Assembly (NCBI GenBank): GCA_011045925.1 | Contig: DSBS01000047.1 | Location: 1 to 10,634 of the forward strand | Length of the DNA: 10,634 bases | Direction of reading: 5' to 3' | Origin: Candidatus Woesearchaeota archaeon | GTDB lineage: Archaea > Nanobdellota > Nanobdellia > Woesearchaeales > JASKKU01 | Part shown: piece by piece, positions 5,918-10,634 of the stretch | Layout: each line of letters starts with the position of its first letter | Position numbering within the stretch: the stretch's first letter is position 1 | Notes under the pieces: model-generated | Seen by the model: the letters and a program-made list of their open reading frames with translations, nothing else | Databases searched by the model: none | Told to the model about the DNA's origin: nothing | Made by a program: the position numbers and the translations under genes

Positions 5918-6297
5918 AAAGCCTTGAATTTCTTGGTAACATGCATCTTCTCAGAGCATTTTGAGCAGGTTACAACCAGAGACAAAGCGCCTTTCACCTT
6001 CTTTCTTATAAAAGGAATTTCAGTATCCTCGCTGTTTCCGCAGTTAGGGCAGGTGTATCTTACCTGGGCAGTAAGTGAATCTTCATACTCTTTCTTTTTT
6101 ATTGAGTTTCCGCAGTTAGGGCAATTATACTCAGTAGCTGTCCGTAATGGTTTTCCGGTTTTTGACTTTGGCTTTTCCATCCTGGTCCCACATTTCGGGC
6201 ATTTCTTCTTCAGCACAACCACAATAACCTCTCCGCTTTCACCTATGTCGCGGTTAGTGTAGTAGAACACATCATCCATCGAGTCTGGAATATTCAT
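5908..6297 (-). CDS. Conserved-looking double zinc-ribbon protein of unknown function
   Basis: This 129-aa protein has four CxxC knuckles: C33/C36 (KKCPKCG), C59/C62 (YNCPNCG), C83/C86 (YTCPNCG) and C111/C114 (VTCSKCS). They form two four-cysteine zinc ribbons, 33-62 and 83-114, with a short N-terminal strand region and a basic C-terminus (TKKFKALKK). The first ribbon is followed by KKKEYEDSLTAQVRYTCP, a linker I recall from uncharacterised DPANN proteins. It is not a standard TFS/TFIIS or RPB9 protein, because the catalytic RSADEPMT-type loop is absent. A role in nucleic-acid or protein binding in transcription or translation is likely but unproven. The start is ATG 6297 with a GGTGAT site 5 bases upstream (minus strand 6307-6302); the ATG at residue 7 is less well placed. 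It is convergent to rnhB and divergent from the adk pair. Confidence 0.8.
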   Translation of the reverse strand: MNIPDSMDDVFYYTNRDIGESGEVIVVVLKKKCPKCGTRMEKPKSKTGKPLRTATEYNCPNCGNSIKKKEYEDSLTAQVRYTCPNCGNSEDTEIPFIRKKVKGALSLVVTCSKCSEKMHVTKKFKALKK

Positions 6298-6327
6298 AAA
6301 ATCACCTTTCTAAATGAAAAATCCAAA

Positions 6328-6340
6328 GCTTTATATAATT
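6328..6340. promoter_or_regulatory. Shared bidirectional TATA element
   Basis: The sequence GCTTTATATAATT is near-palindromic and gives a good TATA box on both strands. On the plus strand its centre is 26-27 bases from ATG 6360 (leaderless). On the minus strand it is about 37 bases from ATG 6297, giving a leader of about 11 bases that holds the GGTGAT site. No other TATA is evident in the 62-base gap. Confidence 0.6.
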
Positions 6341-6359
6341 TTTGAAAAAAGGATTTCGC

Positions 6360-6851
6360 ATGAAAAGCCAAGCCAGCAAAGCAGAAAAAACCCCTGTCTC
6401 AAAGGCTAAGGATAACCTGTTTTTTACATTTGCCTTTGCGTTGCTAATTGGCATAATCTTCTCAGCACTTTCGTATTACTTTGGCTCATTGGTTTTCGAT
6501 GAGCCGGACTTTCGAGATTGCTATCCTCTATTAAGAATTAATGAGTCAATGGCTGAAGAAAGAATGCAGGAGATGCGGGAATGCGAAACAATGAACATGG
6601 CAAATCAAGAGAAATTCGGGATTAATCTTTCAATACTGGCTTTATCAGTTTCTTTGTCTGCTTTGTTAAGCATTCTGGTATTTAGAATGCCTTCTGAAGT
6701 AAGTTACGGGCTTCTTCTTGGCGCTTCTTTTAATACTCTGTCAGCAGCGCTTTTCTCCCGCTCGCAAAGCATCCTGGTTTTTTTCCTGGTCCTGGCTATT
6801 TTTATTTTGATAGTGGCTTTTATCTGGAAAAGGAGGCTTGCTGTAAAATGA
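6360..6851 (+). CDS. Four-helix membrane protein coupled to adk
   Basis: I do not recognise this 163-aa family. The N-terminus is lysine-rich (1-18), and membrane helices are predicted at about 19-45, 88-109, 113-132 and 136-157. The C-terminus WKRRLAVK is basic, so both ends should face the cytoplasm. The only large loop (46-87) is therefore external; it is acidic and methionine-rich with two cysteines (C54, C75) and an N-E-S sequon at N61. The start is ATG 6360, placed exactly for a leaderless transcript from TATA 6330-6337; an in-frame TTG at 6342 would lie upstream of the predicted transcript. The stop overlaps the adk start (ATGA 6848-6851), and the gene carries the GGAGG for adk. Coupling to adk may only secure expression and need not mean a shared pathway. 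Confidence 0.75.
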   Translation: MKSQASKAEKTPVSKAKDNLFFTFAFALLIGIIFSALSYYFGSLVFDEPDFRDCYPLLRINESMAEERMQEMRECETMNMANQEKFGINLSILALSVSLSALLSILVFRMPSEVSYGLLLGASFNTLSAALFSRSQSILVFFLVLAIFILIVAFIWKRRLAVK

Positions 6852-7477
6852 AGCTTGCAATATTCGGTCCGCCGGGCTCAGGAAAGGGCACACAGGCAAA
6901 GAAAATAGCTGGCAGATTTTCCCTAAGGCATATTTCTACAGGAGATATAATCAGGGAAAACATTGCAAGCAATACAAAGTTGGGAAAAAAGTTTAAGGAA
7001 TACAACGACAAAGGGCTTCTTGTGCCTGATGAATGGGTTTTTGAGGCGCTTAGGCCTACTTTGCCAAAAGAAAAATTTATTTTAGATGGCTTTCCAAGGA
7101 CAATTGGCCAGGCTCGCATGCTAGATACCCTGGCTACGCTTGACATGGCAATAATGCTAAAAGTATCTGATGAAGAAGTTCTGGAAAGAATATCAGGCAG
7201 GCGGGTTTGCAGCTCCTGCGGAAAAATCTTCCATATAAAATTCAGGCCACCAGAAAAGCAAGGATTTTGTGATGCCTGCGGCTCGTCTTTAGTACAAAGG
7301 AAAGATGACACTGAAGAAATTGTTAAAAGCAGGCTTTCAGAGTACCATTCCCAAACAAAGCCAATCTTGGAGTTTTATGAGGACAAAAAAATCCTTTATT
7401 ATGTAGATGGTGAAAAAAGCATAGAAGAGGTTTTTTCAGCTGTATGTTTTTTCATTGAAAATAGCATCAGCAAATAA
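6848..7477 (+). CDS. adk: Adenylate kinase, bacterial-type long form with zinc LID
   Basis: The enzyme interconverts ATP + AMP and 2 ADP in the cytoplasm. The 209-aa protein has the P-loop GPPGSGKGT (7-15), the AMP-binding region HISTGDIIRE (29-38) and DGFPRT (80-85), catalytic arginines at R118-R119 and R151, and the LID domain with four cysteines, C121/C124 (VCSSCGKIFH) and C141/C144 (FCDACGSSL), a zinc site. Length and layout match the bacterial long-form enzyme, unlike the short trimeric archaeal AdkA. GGAGG at 6832-6836 lies 11 bases before the ATG, inside the upstream gene, and the starts and stops overlap (ATGA). Its last 14 codons overlap the 3' end of truD on the other strand. Confidence 0.95.
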   Translation: MKLAIFGPPGSGKGTQAKKIAGRFSLRHISTGDIIRENIASNTKLGKKFKEYNDKGLLVPDEWVFEALRPTLPKEKFILDGFPRTIGQARMLDTLATLDMAIMLKVSDEEVLERISGRRVCSSCGKIFHIKFRPPEKQGFCDACGSSLVQRKDDTEEIVKSRLSEYHSQTKPILEFYEDKKILYYVDGEKSIEEVFSAVCFFIENSISK

Positions 7478-8479
7478 GTCTTTAAGCACAACAGTTGCGT
7501 AGCTTCCGGGAGGAACCATAAACTCAACATAAATCTTCTTTTTGCCAGGGTTAAGCTCATCTTCTTTCTCATCAACTACCCTGAATCCGGAAACATCAAC
7601 AAAAGCATTTCTGAGCACGCTTTCACATGAGATCTCAGGAATCGCCCGGATGATGAAATCGCTTTCGCTTACAGCTTCTTCATCCATGATTAACTTGAGA
7701 ATCCTTTTTATTTGCTCATATCGCCCGGGCTCTAAGTGTTTTAGCTCTTCTATTTCCTGCTCCATTCCAAACCCTGCGAGAGGAATCCCAAAATTAATGT
7801 GCTTGTCCGGTTTTTCAGCAATGAATGACTGGTAAAGAGACGGGCAGTCAAAAGTCTTGTTGAAGCCTTCTTTTATTATGCCCTGGAGAGTCTTGTTGAA
7901 CAATATGCTTACATACGAGCTAAGGAAGAACTTTGCTTTCTTTGCCAGGTCTTTTCTTTTAAGGTTGTTTAAGCTTTCGCACCTCAGTGATTTGAGTGCA
8001 GGCGAAAAATCCCCTTTAATGATTGATTTTCCAATAGCAATATTATTCATTCCTATTCCAAACCTCTGGCTATCATAGTAGTTTGGCACTAAGACAGCCT
8101 GTCTTTTGGTTTTATAACATGGGGGCAGGTCTCTTACAATAATCCTGAAGCGGTTTCCCTTTATGAAGCCGGAAGAAACCGGCCTTTCGCCTCTTCCCTT
8201 TTCCTTAATCTCAATAAATTTGTCAGAATATTCCTTTATCTTTCCCTTGACAGAGCAAACCTGAAAAGTAATAGCTCTTTTGTCTTTAATTCCGGCAATT
8301 GAAATCTCTTCTGTCTTTCTATTTATGGCTTTGGCTGCCTTTCCAACAGCCGTGAATGAGTCAATATTCTTTTTTTTAAGCAGGAAATAAGTATAAGCGC
8401 CTTTTCCGTTGTCTTTTTCAAAATACTCAAAGGGCTGCTCTTCAACTATAAAATCCTCTGGAAGCTGCTTTATCTTCAT
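7436..8479 (-). CDS. truD: tRNA pseudouridine synthase D
   Basis: TruD-family enzymes make pseudouridine, classically at position 13 of tRNAs. The 347-aa protein has the N-terminal PEDFIVEE motif (7-14), the catalytic aspartate D66 in AGIKDKRAITFQ, the conserved NYYDSQRFG (133-141), SYVSILFNKTL (188-198) and a C-terminal GSYATVVLKDL (325-335). These are all the main TruD family motifs. The start is ATG 8479: the frame stays open further upstream through the tRNA-Leu gene, but that extension cannot be coding, and the upstream TATA (8517-8524) predicts a start site near 8494. There is no clear Shine-Dalgarno in the short A-rich leader. The 3' end overlaps adk by 42 bp; a T-run on the minus strand within adk (7418-7412) may end the transcript. 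Confidence 0.93.
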   Translation of the reverse strand: MKIKQLPEDFIVEEQPFEYFEKDNGKGAYTYFLLKKKNIDSFTAVGKAAKAINRKTEEISIAGIKDKRAITFQVCSVKGKIKEYSDKFIEIKEKGRGERPVSSGFIKGNRFRIIVRDLPPCYKTKRQAVLVPNYYDSQRFGIGMNNIAIGKSIIKGDFSPALKSLRCESLNNLKRKDLAKKAKFFLSSYVSILFNKTLQGIIKEGFNKTFDCPSLYQSFIAEKPDKHINFGIPLAGFGMEQEIEELKHLEPGRYEQIKRILKLIMDEEAVSESDFIIRAIPEISCESVLRNAFVDVSGFRVVDEKEDELNPGKKKIYVEFMVPPGSYATVVLKDLFADAIFNEKTYS

Positions 8480-8515
8480 TTTTATCTGTTTTTTATAAGC
8501 CAAGATTTTGACAAG

Positions 8516-8525
8516 TTTTATAAAT
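8516..8525. promoter_or_regulatory. Palindromic TATA element shared by truD and tRNA-Leu
   Basis: TTTATAAA at 8517-8524 reads the same on both strands. On the plus strand its centre is 30 bases from the mature tRNA 5' end, allowing a leader of about 5 bases for RNase P. On the minus strand it is 41 bases from the truD ATG, a leader of about 15 bases. A second minus-strand TATA-like run (8491-8498) lies too close to ATG 8479 to serve it. Confidence 0.6.
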
Positions 8526-8550
8526 GCTTCAGTTTTCTGGGGGTTTATTT

Positions 8551-8635
8551 GTGGGGGTGCCGGAGCCTGGCCAAACGGGCAGGACTTAAGATCCTGTGGC
8601 AAGCGCCTACGCGGGTTCGAATCCCGTCCCCCACA
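8551..8635 (+). tRNA. tRNA-Leu (anticodon UAA)
   Basis: It folds as a complete class II tRNA. The acceptor stem GTGGGGG (8551-8557) pairs perfectly with CCCCCAC (8628-8634), with discriminator A8635. U8 and G9 precede a 3-bp D stem CCG/CGG. The anticodon stem CAGGA/TCCTG (8580-8584, 8592-8596) encloses the loop CTTAAGA with anticodon UAA at 8587-8589. The 14-base long variable arm has a GGC/GCC stem (8598-8607), and the T arm has the standard TTCGAAT loop (8616-8622). Long variable arm, anticodon and discriminator A agree with leucine, reading UUA and, by wobble, UUG codons. There is no intron and CCA is not encoded, so it is added enzymatically. Confidence 0.96.
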
Positions 8636-8641
8636 TAAGGC

Positions 8642-8648
8642 TTTTTTT
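8642..8648 (+). terminator. T7 terminator of tRNA-Leu
   Basis: A run of seven T residues begins 7 bases after the tRNA 3' end, with no gene until 8745. This is typical for an archaeal tRNA transcription unit. Confidence 0.65.
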
Positions 8649-8697
8649 GTGCCCTTGCCATAGCTTTTTATGAGTGCTTTTTAGCTGCTTCTCAAGC

Positions 8698-8712
8698 AAT
8701 AACTTTTTAAAT
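8698..8712 (+). promoter_or_regulatory. TATA promoter of the rpl44e operon
   Basis: The sequence AACTTTTTAAATC contains the TATA-like TTTTTAAA at 8704-8711. The predicted transcription start is near 8733, just before the AGGTGAG ribosome binding site (8734-8740), so the leader would be about 12 bases. Confidence 0.5.
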
Positions 8713-8744
8713 CATGCAAAAATCCTTCAGTCCAGGTGAGTTGA

Positions 8745-9053
8745 ATGAAAGTTCCTAAGCAAATAAAGAGGTATTGCCCCTTTTGCAAGAAGCATGCCTT
8801 GATGAAGGTTTTTATATCAAAGAAAAAGAACAGGAGCGCTCTTAAGAGAGGATCAAAGCAGAGAGCAAAGCTAAGAGGAGAGAACCGGGGAGCAGGAAAC
8901 AAGGGCAGGTTTTCCAAGCCAGCACTTTCTGCATGGAAGAGATATAATAAAAAATCTTCAAAGAAGACAGACCTCAGGTATAAGTGTTCTGTCTGCGGAA
9001 AAACAGTTTGCCAGCCTGAAGGTATCAGGACAAAAAGGCTGGAGCTTGTTTGA
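8745..9053 (+). CDS. rpl44e: Ribosomal protein eL42 (L44e)
   Basis: eL42 is a large-subunit protein near the ribosomal E site, found in archaea and eukaryotes but not bacteria. The 102-aa protein begins MKVPKQIKRYCPFCKKH and carries the zinc knuckles C11/C14 and C81/C84 (YKCSVCGK), a very basic middle (residues 25-75) and the typical TKKTDLRY-like strand before the second knuckle (KKTDLRYKC) and the closing TKRLELV. Length and cysteine layout match archaeal eL42. The start ATG 8745 is set by AGGTGAG 4-10 bases upstream. It is first in an operon of translation genes; its TGA overlaps the ribosome binding site of rps27e. Confidence 0.93.
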   Translation: MKVPKQIKRYCPFCKKHALMKVFISKKKNRSALKRGSKQRAKLRGENRGAGNKGRFSKPALSAWKRYNKKSSKKTDLRYKCSVCGKTVCQPEGIRTKRLELV

Positions 9054-9059
9054 GGTGAT
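9052..9059 (+). promoter_or_regulatory. Strong ribosome binding site for rps27e
   Basis: GAGGTGAT is an almost complete complement of the archaeal 16S rRNA 3' end (anti-SD ATCACCTCC). It overlaps the rpl44e TGA and lies 5 bases before ATG 9065, which fixes the start of the very small rps27e gene. Confidence 0.75.
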
Positions 9060-9064
9060 TTAGG

Positions 9065-9244
9065 ATGCATAAAGAGCCAAAGAGTGTTTTTATAAAAGCA
9101 AGATGCCAGAAGTGCAAGAATGAGCAGATTATTTTTTCTTATCCATCAACCGAGGTTTTCTGCCTGGTCTGCGGTGAAACGCTTGCCGTTCCTACAGGAG
9201 GAAAGGCTAAGCTGAAAGCTTATGTGTTGGAGGTACTTAAGTAA
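9065..9244 (+). CDS. rps27e: Ribosomal protein eS27 (S27e)
   Basis: This 59-aa protein is a small-subunit zinc-ribbon protein of archaea and eukaryotes. The sequence begins MHKEPKSVFIKARCQKCKNE, giving C14/C17, followed by the conserved Q-x-I-F-S-Y-P-S-T region and C33/C36 (FCLVCGETL), then TGGKAKLKAYVLEVLK. The V-x-C-x-x-C-G-x-x-L-A-x-P-T-G-G-K-A run is the S27e signature. Length is normal for archaeal eS27 (about 60). It is shorter than common gene-calling cut-offs and can be missed. The TAA stop is immediately followed by the ATG of aIF2-alpha, and GGAGGT near its end (9229-9234) serves as that gene's ribosome binding site. Confidence 0.93.
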   Translation: MHKEPKSVFIKARCQKCKNEQIIFSYPSTEVFCLVCGETLAVPTGGKAKLKAYVLEVLK

Positions 9245-10024
9245 ATGTATTTCTTCAGGGAAGGCCATCCGGAGCAGAATGACATTGTGCTTTGCAATGT
9301 AGACAGAGTCTCAAGGGATTCTGTTTTTGTTTCTCTTTTAGAATACCCAAATTATGTAGGAATTATCCCCATATACGAAGTCTCTCCGGGAAGAATAAGA
9401 AACATAAGGGATTTTGTCCAGGAAGGAAAGGTGATTGTATGCAAAGTAATGAGGACGGATCCTAGAAGAAGGCATGTAACCGCTTCTCTTAGAAGGGTAA
9501 ATGAAGGACAGAGAAGAAACAAAGTCTCCTGGCTAAAGCAGGAGAAGGATGCTGAGAAAATTATTGAGTTTGTATGCAGCAAAAGCAAAGAAAACCCTGA
9601 AAAGGTCTTCAATGAGATTTACAAGATGCTTCCAGAGAGTTACGAAGACCTTTTTTCATTCTTTCAGGATGTGTCTTGCGATAAGGCGGAGCTAAATGCT
9701 CCTTCTCTGCAGCCAGAACTGAAGCAAGGCCTTATTGCAGCAATAAAAGAAAGGATAAAGCCATCTGAGGTTGAGCTTAAAAAAAAGATAAGGATTTCTT
9801 CTTACCTTGATAACGGCGTAGAGACAATCAGAAGCTGCTTTGAGCAGCTTGAGTCCAGGTACAAAGAAGCAAGATTCTCTTACACAGGGGGCGGTAAGTA
9901 TGAGATTAAGCTAAAAGACTCGGATTATAAGAAAGCCGAGTCAAGAATGAAGGAAATCCTGGACACCCTGGCTTCGCTTCTGCCAGATGAAATCGTTTTT
10001 GAAGAGGACCTTTCAAAAAAATGA
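9245..10024 (+). CDS. eif2a: Translation initiation factor 2 subunit alpha (aIF2-alpha)
   Basis: This is the alpha subunit of the heterotrimeric factor that brings initiator Met-tRNA to the small subunit. The 259-aa protein has an N-terminal S1-type OB fold (about 8-88) containing VGIIPIYEVSPGRIRNIRDF and CKVMRTDPRRRHVTASLRRV, then the linker RVNEGQRRNKVSWLKQEKDA, a helical domain (about 90-175), and a C-terminal alpha/beta domain (about 178-255) that contacts aIF2-gamma. S47 aligns with the eIF2-alpha Ser51 position (EVS-PGRIRN against ELS-RRRIRS), although archaeal phosphoregulation at this site is unsettled. The start is ATG 9245, zero bases after the rps27e stop, with GGAGGT 10 bases upstream. 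The eL42-eS27-aIF2-alpha-Nop10 order is a known archaeal gene cluster. Confidence 0.94.
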   Translation: MYFFREGHPEQNDIVLCNVDRVSRDSVFVSLLEYPNYVGIIPIYEVSPGRIRNIRDFVQEGKVIVCKVMRTDPRRRHVTASLRRVNEGQRRNKVSWLKQEKDAEKIIEFVCSKSKENPEKVFNEIYKMLPESYEDLFSFFQDVSCDKAELNAPSLQPELKQGLIAAIKERIKPSEVELKKKIRISSYLDNGVETIRSCFEQLESRYKEARFSYTGGGKYEIKLKDSDYKKAESRMKEILDTLASLLPDEIVFEEDLSKK

Positions 10025-10030
10025 GTTAAA

Positions 10031-10207
10031 ATGAGATATATTCTAAAGTGCGTTTCCTGTGGAAGATATACCTTAAAAGAGGCTTGCCCGGCCTGCTCTT
10101 CAAAGGCTGTCAGGGCAGTGCCTCCAAAATACTCTCCTGATGACAAGTATGGCTCATACAGGCGCCAGGTAAAAGAGGAAACCTGGATGAAAGAGGGTCT
10201 TTTATGA
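10031..10207 (+). CDS. nop10: H/ACA ribonucleoprotein subunit Nop10
   Basis: Nop10 is a core protein of archaeal H/ACA RNPs; it binds Cbf5 and helps guide-RNA-directed pseudouridylation of rRNA. The 58-aa protein begins MRYILKCVSCGRYTLKEACP, a zinc ribbon with C7, C10, C19 and C22, followed by the typical P-P-K-Y-S-P-D-D-K-Y-x-x-Y-R-R segment (31-45) that wraps Cbf5. Length agrees with archaeal Nop10 (about 55-60). It lies 6 bases after the aIF2-alpha stop with only a weak GAG upstream, so it is probably translated by coupling. Its TGA overlaps the next ATG (ATGA 10204-10207). The gene is short enough to escape automatic calling. Confidence 0.95.
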   Translation: MRYILKCVSCGRYTLKEACPACSSKAVRAVPPKYSPDDKYGSYRRQVKEETWMKEGLL

Positions 10208-10634
10208 AGGATTTTGAGATTCTTATAAAAAAGAAGAATGTAAGCAAAAAGCCCAAGGTAGCAATCCAGGGGCTTCCCGGGATAGGCAATGTTGGCAAGC
10301 TTGCAGTTGATTTCTTAATCAGGGAAAGCAAAGCCAGGGAACTGGCGGAAATACGCTCGTTTTTCTTTCCCAATACAGTTTTTGTTAATGAGCTTGGGTT
10401 GGTTGAACCATCTTGTATTAAATTATTCTCAAAAAGCCTTAAATCATGCGATATCATTATGATATCAGGCAATGTCCAGCCATCCACAGATAAGGGCTGC
10501 CATGTTATAAGCAAAAACCTGGCTGCTTACCTTGATTCAATTAACACAAAAACACTTATAACTCTCGGAGGGGTAGGCGTTTCTGAAGAGCCTAAAAAGC
10601 CTAAGGTTTTCTGTACAGCAAATTCTGCTGGAAT
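10204..10634 (+). CDS. PAC2-family protein (proteasome-assembly-chaperone-like), truncated by the window edge
   Basis: About 143 codons are visible and the frame is open at the right edge, so the C-terminus is missing. The N-terminal region has IQGLPGIGNVGKLAVDFLI (21-39), the PAC2/COG2047 signature (G-x-P-G-I-G-x-V-G-K-x-A), followed by F-F-F-P-N-T-V-F-V (53-61), a strand plus DIIMISGNVQPS (83-94) and TLITLGGVGVSE (118-129). Archaeal relatives include PbaB, which is linked to proteasome assembly, although the function of most members is unknown. The start overlaps the nop10 stop by ATGA. Archaeal genomes often place a PAC2 gene just after nop10, which supports the call. A glycine-rich ligand or protein-binding site is likely; catalysis is not established. 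Confidence 0.88.
   Translation, partial: MKDFEILIKKKNVSKKPKVAIQGLPGIGNVGKLAVDFLIRESKARELAEIRSFFFPNTVFVNELGLVEPSCIKLFSKSLKSCDIIMISGNVQPSTDKGCHVISKNLAAYLDSINTKTLITLGGVGVSEEPKKPKVFCTANSAG

Noticed and set aside
5908..6297. Assignment of the zinc-ribbon protein as transcription factor S.
   Set aside because: TFS needs a C-terminal ribbon with an acidic RSADEP-type loop, which is missing here.
6820..7311. 163-codon minus-strand open frame over adk.
   Set aside because: It lies wholly opposite the conserved adk coding sequence and its protein has no coherent domain.
8480..8602. 41-residue N-terminal extension of truD.
   Set aside because: It would run through the tRNA-Leu gene and its promoter; the TruD family begins at about MKIKQLPEDF.
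8681..9070. Minus-strand open frame over rpl44e.
   Set aside because: It is a shadow of a well supported ribosomal protein gene, without its own promoter or family resemblance.
10110..10514. Minus-strand open frame over nop10 and the PAC2 gene.
   Set aside because: It is antisense to two recognisable genes and crosses their boundary, so it is a composition effect.
1..10634. CRISPR array, toxin-antitoxin pair, or defence island.
   Set aside because: No regularly spaced repeats and no proteins of those families were seen on either strand.

Overview
The window looks like chromosomal DNA from an archaeon, most likely a DPANN lineage of the Woesearchaeota/Pacearchaeota kind. It carries archaeal/eukaryotic information-processing genes (eL42, eS27, aIF2-alpha, Nop10, a PAC2-family protein), TATA-box promoters about 26-30 nt upstream of leaderless or short-leader starts, GGTG-type ribosome binding sites, T-tract terminators, and AGG/AGA-rich, AT-rich codon usage. 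Two enzymes, ThrRS with TGS and SAD domains and a zinc-LID adenylate kinase, are of the bacterial type, a mix known in DPANN genomes. The exact lineage is inference.

Layout. Positions 1-125 hold the last 40 codons of what looks like a DDE transposase, ending only ten bases before the TATA box of a small leaderless PRC-barrel gene (169-429). A second transcription unit (577-3156) encodes a very short MscS-like channel protein followed by three unrecognised envelope proteins: a 374-aa protein with signal peptide and C-terminal anchor, an 81-aa single-pass protein, and a 213-aa N-anchored beta-type protein with six N-glycosylation sequons. A T-rich terminator and a new promoter lead into thrS, which is coupled by an ATGA overlap to rnhB (3322-5882).

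Facing rnhB on the minus strand is a 129-aa four-CxxC zinc-ribbon protein (5908-6297). It shares one central TATA element with a divergent plus-strand pair: a four-helix membrane protein coupled by ATGA to adk (6360-7477). The adk 3' end overlaps the convergent truD gene (minus strand, 7436-8479) by 42 bp. truD in turn shares a palindromic TATA element with a divergent tRNA-Leu(UAA) gene (8551-8635). From 8745 to the right edge runs a tight translation and RNP operon: rpl44e, rps27e, aIF2-alpha, nop10 and a truncated PAC2-family gene. rps27e and nop10 are very short genes that are easily missed.

Together the window covers translation (ThrRS, tRNA-Leu, eL42, eS27, aIF2-alpha), RNA pseudouridylation (TruD, Nop10), genome maintenance (RNase HII with a possible PCNA-binding tail), nucleotide metabolism (Adk) and a cell-surface cassette. 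No CRISPR array, toxin-antitoxin pair or recognisable defence system is visible, and no stretch longer than about 170 bases lacks a gene. The least explained parts are the surface cassette, the zinc-ribbon protein and the adk-coupled membrane protein.
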